A stretch of 47,260 nt of DNA from a virus, in IMG/VR virus record IMGVR_UViG_3300021354_000010, positions 1 through 47,260 of that record, one strand, 5' to 3'. Positions 8,128 to 15,521 of the stretch are shown here, one piece after another. Each line of letters opens with the position of its first letter. The stretch's first letter is position 1. Below the pieces are notes generated by a model, which saw only the letters and a list, made by a program, of their open reading frames with translations, did not search any database and was not told the origin of the DNA. The position numbers and the translations under genes were made by a program.

Positions 8128-8924
8128 CCATTTCTATAGATTAATTGTATTGCCCCGTTATCCATTTGCAGAATAAACCCACCAGCATCATTATCAACAG
8201 TTCCTTGAACAGTAATAGGATTTATCGAAGAGTTACCAGTTTCGTCTTTAATAATTAGCATTCTACCTGAACTAGGTGAAGTTGGTAAAGTAATAGTAAC
8301 TGGACCTGCATAATTTACTCCAATATAATAATCTTCATTATTAACTGTATAAGTTGAAGTAGTAACTAATGTTGTAGTATATACAATATCATGAGGATTT
8401 ACTTCAGCAAATTCAAATTTCTTTAACGTATCATTATATCTAAGAAATCTTCCATCATATATTGAAGGTCTATAAACATCATCAAGATATCGTAAATTTA
8501 CTTCACCCGATCCAGGACCCAAAGCAGCAATTTTACCAATTGCTTGTTCCATGAACTTTAGTTTCTGGCGGATGGCATCCATTTGAGGTGTAACTAAATC
8601 TGGATCAGGTTGTTGGAATGATTTATCTGTATAAATCTTATCCAATTCTGGTTTTGAATATTGTTGAGATGCAGGTTTAATTTGTGGAAGAGGAACTTCT
8701 TCAATCAAAGTTTCCTCTACTATTTGAGATGCTTCTTCTATTTGTTCAATAACTTCTAATGGTTCTACTTTAGTTACTATCTCAGATAATTGGGCAAATA
8801 AAGAACCTAAATCAGATTTGACATTCAGTTTGACTTCTTCTAACTTTTTGCCAACAGGATCATTTTTTTTATAGTCCTTTTTACCTTCAGCAACAAGTTT
8901 TAAGAAATCTTCGAATTCACTCAT
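8112..8924 (-). CDS. structural protein with tail-fibre-like C-terminal domain
   Basis: The 270-residue protein opens MSEFEDFLKLVAEGKKD, a divergent form of the capsid-targeting-like peptide. A Glu/Val/Pro-rich linker (about 35-110) and a short helix (FMEQAIGKIAALGPG) follow. The last ~90 residues (TYTVNNEDYYIGVNYAGPVTI ... YRNGWRII, with intervening residues omitted) match a beta-helical end domain widely found in phage baseplate and fibre proteins, with its RMLIIKDETGN motif. The combination suggests a virion protein. It overlaps both neighbours by 4-16 bp (8921-8924 and 8112-8127), so translation is coupled. Confidence 0.65.
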   Translation of the reverse strand: MSEFEDFLKLVAEGKKDYKKNDPVGKKLEEVKLNVKSDLGSLFAQLSEIVTKVEPLEVIEQIEEASQIVEETLIEEVPLPQIKPASQQYSKPELDKIYTDKSFQQPDPDLVTPQMDAIRQKLKFMEQAIGKIAALGPGSGEVNLRYLDDVYRPSIYDGRFLRYNDTLKKFEFAEVNPHDIVYTTTLVTTSTYTVNNEDYYIGVNYAGPVTITLPTSPSSGRMLIIKDETGNSSINPITVQGTVDNDAGGFILQMDNGAIQLIYRNGWRII

Positions 8925-9631
8925 TTTAATCTATCTCCACCTTTAACTATGAATTCCAATTCTTTAAAATTCATAGCATCTACTATCCAAACGATATCAT
9001 CTATGGGTATTAACTTATTATATACCTTTCCTTGATTCTTCTTTAATCTATCATTACTTTCTTTATTATCTTTTTGGATATTACTCAAAACATCTTCAAT
9101 ATCTTCTATATCATACCCAGTTAAATAATTTTTGTTCTGATAAAGATTGAAGTACTTACCGTCTTTTGATTTGATAACTTTATAAGTGCCTAGTTTAGAA
9201 ACACCTTTTAGATTAAATTGATTTAATGCTTTCTTAATATCATCATCACTATATTCAGGAAATAGTTTTGAATGATTAGCATGCATAGCAGCTATTTTAG
9301 GACTTGCTGTCCAAGAATATATTTCTCTACCACTGCTGTGTTTAGTATTTTCCTCAGACCTATCAGTTTCACCTCTATATAATTCTATATGAGAACCAAA
9401 CAATGTTTTCAATAATTCTCTGGCAGGTTTGAACTCGTGTTCCAAAGTCTTTAAAACAATTGGATCTTCTAAAGCATTACCACTAGAAGCAAGTGTACCG
9501 TGTGACCAAGAAGTTACAGCATTTTTACAGTTAGAAGGAAGTGTCTTACTAATTTTCTTGACTAATGATATAGCTTTACCTAACTTCTTAGTGTCAACAG
9601 ATTCTAATAAAAATTCCTTGAATGACTTCAT
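8921..9631 (-). CDS. ADP-ribosyltransferase, putatively head-packaged (Alt-like)
   Basis: The 236-residue protein begins MKSFKEFLLESVDTKK, very close to the T4 capsid-targeting peptide with a predicted prohead-protease cut after LLE. The R-S-E signature is present: ELYRGE (R86), a YSWTAS strand (S106-S110), and FKELEF with E224 and E226 as ExE. These are the features of arginine-type mono-ADP-ribosyltransferases, which move ADP-ribose from NAD+ to host proteins. In T4, Alt is packaged in the head and modifies host RNA polymerase at once on entry. The sequence is not close to Alt overall, so the target is unknown. Confidence 0.75.
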   Translation of the reverse strand: MKSFKEFLLESVDTKKLGKAISLVKKISKTLPSNCKNAVTSWSHGTLASSGNALEDPIVLKTLEHEFKPARELLKTLFGSHIELYRGETDRSEENTKHSSGREIYSWTASPKIAAMHANHSKLFPEYSDDDIKKALNQFNLKGVSKLGTYKVIKSKDGKYFNLYQNKNYLTGYDIEDIEDVLSNIQKDNKESNDRLKKNQGKVYNKLIPIDDIVWIVDAMNFKELEFIVKGGDRLK

Positions 9632-9634
9632 CCA

Positions 9635-9796
9635 CTATCCTTTGTGCTTGAAATACTGCACTTCTCGTTCTCTTTGTTCAGCACCCTCTTTAGAATCATA
9701 AGTGCCTAAATTCTTTCCTGACTTCTTAGATACTAATCTCCATTTGCCATCAACCTTAATAATATGTTCTTCTAAATAGTCTTTAAATGTTTTCAT
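9635..9796 (-). CDS. small putative packaged protein (53 aa) with capsid-targeting-like N terminus
   Basis: This short frame begins MKTFKDYLEEHIIKVDGKWR and ends EREVQYFKHKG. It lies between the ADP-ribosyltransferase and the repeat protein with a gap of only 0-3 bp on each side. The N terminus is nearly the same as that of the next gene (MKTFKDFIEE). The middle (WRLVSKKSGKNLGTYDSKEGAEQRE) resembles small phage and bacterial proteins with a strand-turn-strand-helix plan like the repeats of its neighbour. Its function is unknown. After cleavage only about 43 residues would remain, similar in size to processed internal peptides of T4. Confidence 0.65.
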   Translation of the reverse strand: MKTFKDYLEEHIIKVDGKWRLVSKKSGKNLGTYDSKEGAEQREREVQYFKHKG

Positions 9797-10303
9797 TTAA
9801 TCATATCCACCAAATTGAACTGATGTCATCAATAACATTTTTATAGCGGCCGCCTTAGATTTAAAATGTTCAATATAATCACCATTTGGGTCTGTAAGTA
9901 TCCAGTCTTTTTCTGACTTTTTTTCTATAGTCCAACTAGTATCTTGTTTAGTTACGCTATGAAAAACTCTCCAGTAGTTTGGTCCCCATGCCTTAAGTAC
10001 AGGTTTACCAACTACACTTTCTTCTAAATAGTCTTCTTCTAGATTAAATGCACCTATGGTGGCTCTTAAGTAAGTTTTACATGCCGCAAGAGATGGAAAG
10101 TATTGTATATTTTCTTGATTTGGATCAATAAGTTTCCATTTATTTGAGGCTAGTTTCTCAATATTGTAACCAGTTTCTTCCTTTGTTTGACTATTGTATA
10201 CATGCCAAATATTTTTAACACCCCATTCCTTAGCATACTTATGTTGCCTAAGAATTGGAACTGCTCTATTACTTTCTTCTATAAAATCTTTAAATGTTTT
10301 CAT
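9797..10303 (-). CDS. putative packaged protein with two tandem ~60-aa repeats
   Basis: I chose the ATG at 10303, giving MKTFKDFIEESNRAVP; the longer frame adds 19 residues with no family support. Residues ~25-80 (NIWHVYNSQTKEETGYNIE ... KWKLIDPNQENIQYF) and ~115-165 (NYWRVFHSVTKQDTSWTIE ... DWILTDPNGDYIEHF, interrupted here) are clear repeats of one domain. The second repeat is preceded by EEDYLEES, which looks like a leftover capsid-targeting peptide, so the gene may come from fusion of two tandem copies. It has no catalytic motif. Processing by prohead protease is inferred from the N terminus. Confidence 0.65.
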   Translation of the reverse strand: MKTFKDFIEESNRAVPILRQHKYAKEWGVKNIWHVYNSQTKEETGYNIEKLASNKWKLIDPNQENIQYFPSLAACKTYLRATIGAFNLEEDYLEESVVGKPVLKAWGPNYWRVFHSVTKQDTSWTIEKKSEKDWILTDPNGDYIEHFKSKAAAIKMLLMTSVQFGGYD

Positions 10304-10304
10304 A

Positions 10305-10619
10305 TTAATCGTATTTTGAGTCTGAAAATCTAGGATAGGGTTTTTCGTGCTTAATCGCATCTGCTAAATCTAATGCAAATACTTTAGCAGAACTAAGTTT
10401 GACAAAAACATACCGTCTTAAATCACCTACTCTACTTCCTGGCTCTGGTTCTCCATCATTAACCGACCATTCATTATGTTGAGTTCTAAATATTGCCACT
10501 ACTTCAGTTGGTATATCCCACTTATCTCTTTCAACGTCAATTTGATACCAATCTTTATTGACTTTCCTAATCTTTAAGTTATTAGTTACTTCTGTTATAA
10601 ACTCTTTAAATGATATCAT
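10305..10619 (-). CDS. putative packaged protein (104 aa) with capsid-targeting-like N terminus
   Basis: The frame could start at 10628 (MAKMISF), but the ATG at 10619 gives MISFKEFITEVTNNLK, matching the shared N-terminal peptide of this cluster. The body is a small mixed alpha/beta domain with WYQIDVERDKW, WSVNDGEPEPGSRVGDLRR and a final helix (VFALDLADAIKHEK). I recognise no catalytic motif. It overlaps the end of the nucleotidyltransferase C-half gene (10616) by 4 bp and is separated by 1 bp from the repeat protein, so it belongs to the same late transcript. Confidence 0.6.
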   Translation of the reverse strand: MISFKEFITEVTNNLKIRKVNKDWYQIDVERDKWDIPTEVVAIFRTQHNEWSVNDGEPEPGSRVGDLRRYVFVKLSSAKVFALDLADAIKHEKPYPRFSDSKYD

Positions 10620-11779
10620 TTTTGCCATCCCTTTAAAATATCTGCTGAGAAGTTGGCACGGGAGAATTCCATTCGATCAACGATCTTAACCGCACCACCT
10701 GATAATTTGTCTATCGCTACAAACCCTTCAACACCTGTTACTTCAAAACCATTCTTTGTTTTCAAGAATGTTTTGATTGATGCCGCCTTGTTCATCTTTT
10801 CTATAATTGGTTTCTTTACCTGTCCAAGTAATATAGATAATTCAAAGATTTTTACAATCTCTGCTTGATCGTGTGCTGCAAAGAACGAAAGAACTTTTTT
10901 ACGTTTTTCTTCCCAACCCACTTTTCCTTTCTCTGTTTTCTTGGCATCAATCTCTTTTTGATACCTTTCATAGATCCAATCAAATAACCCCTTAACATGC
11001 TCTTTTGGGTTAGTAATTGTTTGTCCAGCACGAATCTTACTGTTATTGTAAGTTAATACCAATCCCAATAGATCTTCATCATTACTAATATAGTTTAATG
11101 CACCTGCAGATACATCATGAAACAATGCACCAATCTTAGATAACATTTCAGTAACATATTCTGTCTCTGCAGCAGTGAAAGATGCAGTTCCAGAATAATC
11201 ATGATAATTTGCGTCGTCCATCCATACAGTTGGAGTTGGTTTTAATTTATCGACTATTGACTTACCGAATGTAGCAGACATAGTTTCAAATGAATCGCCA
11301 GTATACGTGGTATGCCAGACTACCCCAATTTCTGCAGATCTAATCTTTTTTGCCAGATCTGCAGAATAAGGAACTGCATATACAATTGTATTGGGATGGA
11401 ATGTTGAATACTTTTCTCCATCAATAACTTCTGATTTAACATCACCTTTAGTAAACATTAAATCTCCTTGGTATACACCAGATTTAATGCCAAGTTTTTT
11501 AAAGTTTTTTAATGCAATTTTGAATTTGTCTGCTAACTCACCTGAAGTATCAGCATCAATCTCTGCATCTGTTTTGTATATCTTTGGCTCTTTGTTGAAA
11601 ACACCTTTCTTTGCAATAAAGAATTTTCCATCTCTAGGATCTATGCCTGCGAATATTGCTGGAGAATTATGAATTAGTATATAACCGCTATTAGTTTTAA
11701 CATAAAAGTTTTCAAATGCAGTAGATATATCATACTGCGTATATTTTTCTTCTAGTTTAGTTACTCTTGAAACCTTCAT
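10616..11779 (-). CDS. C-terminal half of ligase-like nucleotidyltransferase with split-intein C part
   Basis: Residues 1-38 form an intein C-terminal part, ending FYVKTNSGYILIHN, with the catalytic Asn38 and Ser39 as the +1 nucleophile. The extein begins SPAIFAGIDPRDGKFF. Joined to the N-half it reads KWDG-SPAIF, that is motif I of the ATP-dependent ligase/nucleotidyltransferase superfamily. Later motifs support this: EGFV (351-354, motif IV) and VKIVDR (K365-R369, motif V). The uncut family resembles DUF6267 proteins of T4-like phages. A nucleotidyl-lysine enzyme acting on RNA or DNA ends is inferred. The gene overlaps the endonuclease by 23 bp. Confidence 0.8.
   Translation of the reverse strand: MKVSRVTKLEEKYTQYDISTAFENFYVKTNSGYILIHNSPAIFAGIDPRDGKFFIAKKGVFNKEPKIYKTDAEIDADTSGELADKFKIALKNFKKLGIKSGVYQGDLMFTKGDVKSEVIDGEKYSTFHPNTIVYAVPYSADLAKKIRSAEIGVVWHTTYTGDSFETMSATFGKSIVDKLKPTPTVWMDDANYHDYSGTASFTAAETEYVTEMLSKIGALFHDVSAGALNYISNDEDLLGLVLTYNNSKIRAGQTITNPKEHVKGLFDWIYERYQKEIDAKKTEKGKVGWEEKRKKVLSFFAAHDQAEIVKIFELSILLGQVKKPIIEKMNKAASIKTFLKTKNGFEVTGVEGFVAIDKLSGGAVKIVDRMEFSRANFSADILKGWQK
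11666..11779 (-). other. split-intein C-terminal part (38 aa) in nucleotidyltransferase
   Basis: This encodes intein blocks F and G: KYTQYDISTAFENFYVKTN, then GYILIHN before Ser+1. The size fits canonical split inteins of the gp41-1/NrdJ-1 type. It pairs with the 102-residue part at 12468-12773. Confidence 0.85.
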
Positions 11780-12401
11780 TTATAAAAACCTTTCTAATTT
11801 TATGTGCAATTGGGATAAAACTTTCATGTAATGTATTACCTTTTATGCTATTTACATACCTCAAAACATATACTAAATTATTCTTATCCGCAGCATCTTC
11901 AATAGATATGCCATTTAAATAACAAATAATTATAGGAACCTTATGATCTATAGACCTTTTCCTAGGGTCATTTGGATTTGATGGACCCTCTTCATCAGAA
12001 AAAAGTATACCAGTATAATCACAATATCGAGGAATTGACATCAATTTTATATTTTTTTTGGATAATGTACTTACTTTTTTATGATATACTTTGTAATCTT
12101 CATCTAAAACTCTAGGTTTTAGATATGGTATAGAATTAGTTTTACACCACCCATTACCGCCAAGTTTTGATATATTAGAAACGCCATATCGTTCTAACAT
12201 AAGTTTTTCTTGATTTTCTACCTTTTTTGCCAAATAATTTGGACCATTTAATCCTTCAAAAACACCAACAGATTTTAATATATTATTAATTTTATTTCTA
12301 CCAATTCCATCGTTACATATTCTCATAACTTCTGATAACGAATAAGTTTGCAAATATAACTCAATATACTTAGATTCCATTTCTTTAGTTATTACTGACA
12401 T
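11757..12401 (-). CDS. homing endonuclease, HNH-like, lodged between split-intein halves
   Basis: The 214-residue protein has an N-terminal helix-turn-helix-like part (YSLSEVMRICNDGIGRNKI, about 17-36) and a LERYGVSNISKLGGNG segment common in phage homing endonucleases. The C-terminal nuclease part has CDYTGILF, RSIDHKVPIIICYLNG and YVNSIKGN, matching the order Cys, DH, Asn, N-x-x-KGN of HNH-type endonucleases. It lies in the same direction as both halves of the interrupted gene, has its own late promoter (12424-12431), and overlaps the C-half start. Its likely target is the intein-free allele of the same gene; this is inferred from the fractured-gene arrangement described by Dassa and colleagues. 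Confidence 0.75.
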   Translation of the reverse strand: MSVITKEMESKYIELYLQTYSLSEVMRICNDGIGRNKINNILKSVGVFEGLNGPNYLAKKVENQEKLMLERYGVSNISKLGGNGWCKTNSIPYLKPRVLDEDYKVYHKKVSTLSKKNIKLMSIPRYCDYTGILFSDEEGPSNPNDPRKRSIDHKVPIIICYLNGISIEDAADKNNLVYVLRYVNSIKGNTLHESFIPIAHKIRKVFINEGFKSN

Positions 12402-12423
12402 TATAATCTCCTTTATAAAATAG

Positions 12424-12431
12424 TATTTATA
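12424..12431 (-). promoter_or_regulatory. T4-type late promoter (TATAAATA) for endonuclease and C-half
   Basis: The minus strand reads TATAAATA about 25 bp before the endonuclease start at 12401. It directly follows a terminator, so the second half of the fractured gene is transcribed on its own. Confidence 0.75.
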
Positions 12432-12460
12432 AAAATTAAAAAGTCAGACGGTATCCGTCA
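12431..12460 (-). terminator. intrinsic terminator after the N-half gene
   Basis: On the minus strand, GACGG-ATA-CCGTC (12447-12459) forms a 5-bp GC-rich stem with a 3-base loop. It is followed by a T-rich tract (CTTTTTAATTTTT). It lies 5 bp after the stop of the N-half at 12465. Confidence 0.7.
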
Positions 12461-12464
12461 CATT

Positions 12465-12956
12465 TTATAATTCAGTTATATCGTCGTTTTCAGTTAAATC
12501 TGCTGCTTTTATCCATCCTCTATTGGTAGTATGAACTTCATGATCTTCAGTCAATTTTATACTTCCACCATCTTCTAACTGGACTTCAACCCAGTTTTTA
12601 AATCCTTCTGATTTATTTCCTGCGATTAATAAATTAAATCCGTCATATTGCCACTGACTATTAAGATTTTTGCCCATAATTTCAAGTTCGCCCCACAAAT
12701 GTTCTTTATCAACTATTTCTTTAATAGTCATATCACCTGCATTAGTAAGAATAACTGTATCTTCATGTACACACCCATCCCACTTGACAGTGGCAGTAAC
12801 CTTTCCTGTTGAATGACCTGCAAGCATATCCCTGATAGAACGTAAAAAATTAATTGCCTTTCTTGTCCCAGTAACTCCTTCTAGAAACACCATATCTTCG
12901 AGGTGTTCCATATGAGTATTTTTTGCTTCCGTAAGGTATGATTTAAAAGATAACAT
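12465..12956 (-). CDS. N-terminal half of ligase-like nucleotidyltransferase with split-intein N part
   Basis: I chose the ATG at 12956, giving MLSFKSYLTEAKNTHMEH, the capsid-targeting-like start with a predicted cut after LTE. The extein (residues 1-61) ends in VKWDG, motif I of ligase-type nucleotidyltransferases, whose Lys58 would carry the AMP. Residues 62-163 are an intein N part: block A begins CVHEDTVILTNAGDM with Cys62, and block B holds GGSIKLTEDHEVHT with the TxxH motif intact. The protein ends at LTENDDITEL. Only trans-splicing with the product of 10616-11779 can restore the enzyme. The gene ends just before a terminator. Confidence 0.8.
   Translation of the reverse strand: MLSFKSYLTEAKNTHMEHLEDMVFLEGVTGTRKAINFLRSIRDMLAGHSTGKVTATVKWDGCVHEDTVILTNAGDMTIKEIVDKEHLWGELEIMGKNLNSQWQYDGFNLLIAGNKSEGFKNWVEVQLEDGGSIKLTEDHEVHTTNRGWIKAADLTENDDITEL
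12468..12773 (-). other. split-intein N-terminal part (102 aa) in nucleotidyltransferase
   Basis: This runs from Cys62 to the stop codon of the N-half gene. Cys1, an A block (CVHEDTVIL) and a B block (LTEDHEVHT) are visible. The split lies at the usual endonuclease insertion point. Confidence 0.85.
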
Positions 12957-12963
12957 TATTAAC

Positions 12964-14220
12964 CTATGATATTTTAATATATGGACCAGATAGTTCTGAT
13001 TCTGAAGCGGCATAACCGATTAAAGCAGAAACAATTGCATTTTTATTTGCGTGTAAATCTACGTAATATACCAATTGAGTAGAAAGGAATTTAGATATCC
13101 ACCAATTCTGATCTTTAGTATCTACATAAATTTCAAATTGAGATTCCGACATTGCTTTTGGTACTAGGTGTTTATAAAACTTATAAAATTCTTTTATAAG
13201 TTTTGGAGATTTGTTTACAATATCCTTTTGCGTAAATAAGGTGATACCATTATTTTTCATTATAGTATTAATTGGGCCACCTGATATTTTTCCCATATTG
13301 GCGTTCTTACCTTTAATTTCACCTTGCCAAGTAGAACCAAATGTTCTAAATTGAATTTCTCCACCATCAAACATAATGTAAGCATCACCAGAATTTTCGA
13401 ACGATCGTTTACCAACTGTCAATGAAACAAATCCATATGTAGGTCTTGTAGATGATGCATTTTTAATGATAATTGTTGCAGTTGTTTTAACTAACTTCAA
13501 AGAAACACCGATTATGTCTCCTGAATTTAGAGCATCTGCCATGACAGCATTCAATTCTATTATTGATTTTGTTTTGGATAAATCTATTGTTGAACCAGCA
13601 GTAGATACCATGTATATGTCTGCAGGAGACCACTTGTTTAGATTTGCAAATTGTTGTTCCTTTTTGTTGAGTATTTTCCAATGGTTTTGGAGTTTATTTA
13701 CCCATTCAGAACCTCTATGGAAAGTATATGTTTTACTTTTATATTTTTTATGCAATCTGTTTGCAGTAAGTATACACGATTCTACCCAGTGCTCTGGAAG
13801 TTTTTCTAATATTTTATCTACTGTAGTATCGATATCATAACTAGATTTTACAGATTTAAATGATTCCTTTGAGAAATCTTTACCAACCCAAACTGCCGCA
13901 CAGTAGATACATTGAGCGGATTCACCCAGTGTTGTCATATCAGAACCTGCACCAGATCCACCTCCTGAAGGTTTAGCGCTTACAGATATCCCACCTGCAA
14001 ATTCTGCACGACCTATAGAAGAAGTACCACCCTTTGGATTGTATTTACCTCCAAATTCTGATGCTAATTTGTTGAGTACACCTACTCTGTCTCCATCTAC
14101 AATTATGTCGATATTCTTACCATTCTTCTTTTTTATGGTATACCCTTTGGAGATTAAGGTAGATTCTAAACTGTTTATATCCATATCTGATTCACTCAAG
14201 TATTGTATAAATGATTTCAT
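12964..14220 (-). CDS. putative packaged protein (418 aa) with capsid-targeting-like N terminus
   Basis: It begins MKSFIQYLSESDMDINS, with a predicted prohead-protease site after LSE. A small N-terminal domain (25-70) and a Gly/Ser-rich linker (GGISVSAKPSGGGSGAG, about 92-108) follow. The main domain contains CIYCAAVW, ESCILTANRLHKKY and NKWSPADIYMV. KW-x-PADI(W/Y) motifs occur in several marine phage proteins of unknown function; I cannot name the enzyme class. It has its own late promoter (14249-14256). The stop lies 7 bp before the nucleotidyltransferase N-half start. Confidence 0.6.
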   Translation of the reverse strand: MKSFIQYLSESDMDINSLESTLISKGYTIKKKNGKNIDIIVDGDRVGVLNKLASEFGGKYNPKGGTSSIGRAEFAGGISVSAKPSGGGSGAGSDMTTLGESAQCIYCAAVWVGKDFSKESFKSVKSSYDIDTTVDKILEKLPEHWVESCILTANRLHKKYKSKTYTFHRGSEWVNKLQNHWKILNKKEQQFANLNKWSPADIYMVSTAGSTIDLSKTKSIIELNAVMADALNSGDIIGVSLKLVKTTATIIIKNASSTRPTYGFVSLTVGKRSFENSGDAYIMFDGGEIQFRTFGSTWQGEIKGKNANMGKISGGPINTIMKNNGITLFTQKDIVNKSPKLIKEFYKFYKHLVPKAMSESQFEIYVDTKDQNWWISKFLSTQLVYYVDLHANKNAIVSALIGYAASESELSGPYIKIS

Positions 14221-14248
14221 AATATCCCTAAAAATAAAGTTATATAGT

Positions 14249-14256
14249 TATTTATA
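14249..14256 (-). promoter_or_regulatory. T4-type late promoter (TATAAATA)
   Basis: The minus strand reads TATAAATA about 30 bp upstream of the start at 14220. It marks the boundary between the early modification operon and the late packaged cluster. Confidence 0.7.
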
Positions 14257-15510
14257 TTACATAAATTTTTCCAACCCTATCTTAACATCATAAGTATCAC
14301 TACCCCTTATAAAAGTCCATATAGGTTCGATATAACATGCGTTTAACTCTGCTGTGTTTGGTCGACCTGCCATTTGCATACCGAGTTTACCAACATAATT
14401 ACAATCTGGTAGTGTTTCACAGAATTCAACCATAGAATCACATAATGCATGCCTACCCCTTTTACCAGATGGTTCAATGATATTGATCATCATATACCCA
14501 TCTTTACGGATAGTTTTCCATACCTGTTCAGTTACAAAGAAGAAGAAATTATCTCTCCACAATTCAAATGTGTTATAGCGACTCCAAGACTGGTCACTTT
14601 CTGCACCAGAACCAACTCCATATTTCTCTGTTGCAAAATATGGAGGGGATGTAAAATATAAATCGATTGTATCCTCATATAAACTCCAATCAACATCTTC
14701 TGCAGGTTTATTCCAGATAGTAACAGTTTTATAACCTTTACAAATAAAATGATCACCATTATCTATCAATATAGGAGTACTTCCTGTTATTGTTTCATAT
14801 GCAACACACTGTTTCTTGTATACTTCATATACCAGTGGATTTGGATCGCAACCGAGATACGATTTGGTATTTGGTGTTCCATAAAATCCAGCAAGTCTAT
14901 CACCCCAACCACACGAAGTATCGAGAATATTCTCTGCATTGTGATATTCGTATAAGAACTTAGCAACGGATGGTTTGAATTGGGTTGCAGTATATGTACC
15001 TAATCTAAATGCAGATCGGAAACTAGCAGGATTAATACCACTCCTTTCCAAAATACCATCTCTCCAAAAGTGCCAGTTCATCGACTTCAATTTATCGATG
15101 TCGTTCCATATTTCTATGGGTGCACTGGTACTTAAAGAACCACAAGACAATCTATTTTCTTGTTGGAAATATTCTGATATTGAATTATAATTGTGTGATT
15201 TACCTATCACTCCCAATGGTTTATCCGAGTATTTATATTTGTAATCAAATTTCTCAGACACTCCACTTGGATATGATAACCAATCTGTATGGTCAGTGTT
15301 ATAAAACTTATGGAATAAATTACGTAATTTGTTTTCTGAAATGTTTTTTAATGGGAATTTTACATTATATTGATGTATATATTCCGCAAGAGCAGTTCTT
15401 ACATCTTGTTTATCATATAAACTTCTAAAAGTTTTCCATTCCGCATTTGTAAATATGGGTATACCATTTGCATCTGCCCTAGTTTTAAATTCTGCAATCA
15501 ATTCGTTCAT
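14257..15510 (-). CDS. SAM-dependent methyltransferase, probable DNA-modifying
   Basis: The 417-residue protein has a SAM-binding motif I at 195-203 (ILDTSCGWG), an acidic CDPNP loop near 221, and a catalytic TSPPYF at 287-292. The (S/D/N)PP(Y/F) motif is that of amino-methyltransferases (N6-adenine or N4-cytosine). The PCQ motif of C5-cytosine enzymes is not seen. The first ~190 residues are an extra N-terminal region that may recognise DNA. It is the last gene of the operon with the TET/JBP oxygenase, glycosyltransferase and HAD protein, separated by 11 bp, so it probably contributes to base modification. Confidence 0.7.
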   Translation of the reverse strand: MNELIAEFKTRADANGIPIFTNAEWKTFRSLYDKQDVRTALAEYIHQYNVKFPLKNISENKLRNLFHKFYNTDHTDWLSYPSGVSEKFDYKYKYSDKPLGVIGKSHNYNSISEYFQQENRLSCGSLSTSAPIEIWNDIDKLKSMNWHFWRDGILERSGINPASFRSAFRLGTYTATQFKPSVAKFLYEYHNAENILDTSCGWGDRLAGFYGTPNTKSYLGCDPNPLVYEVYKKQCVAYETITGSTPILIDNGDHFICKGYKTVTIWNKPAEDVDWSLYEDTIDLYFTSPPYFATEKYGVGSGAESDQSWSRYNTFELWRDNFFFFVTEQVWKTIRKDGYMMINIIEPSGKRGRHALCDSMVEFCETLPDCNYVGKLGMQMAGRPNTAELNACYIEPIWTFIRGSDTYDVKIGLEKFM

Positions 15511-15521
15511 AAATTATATAG

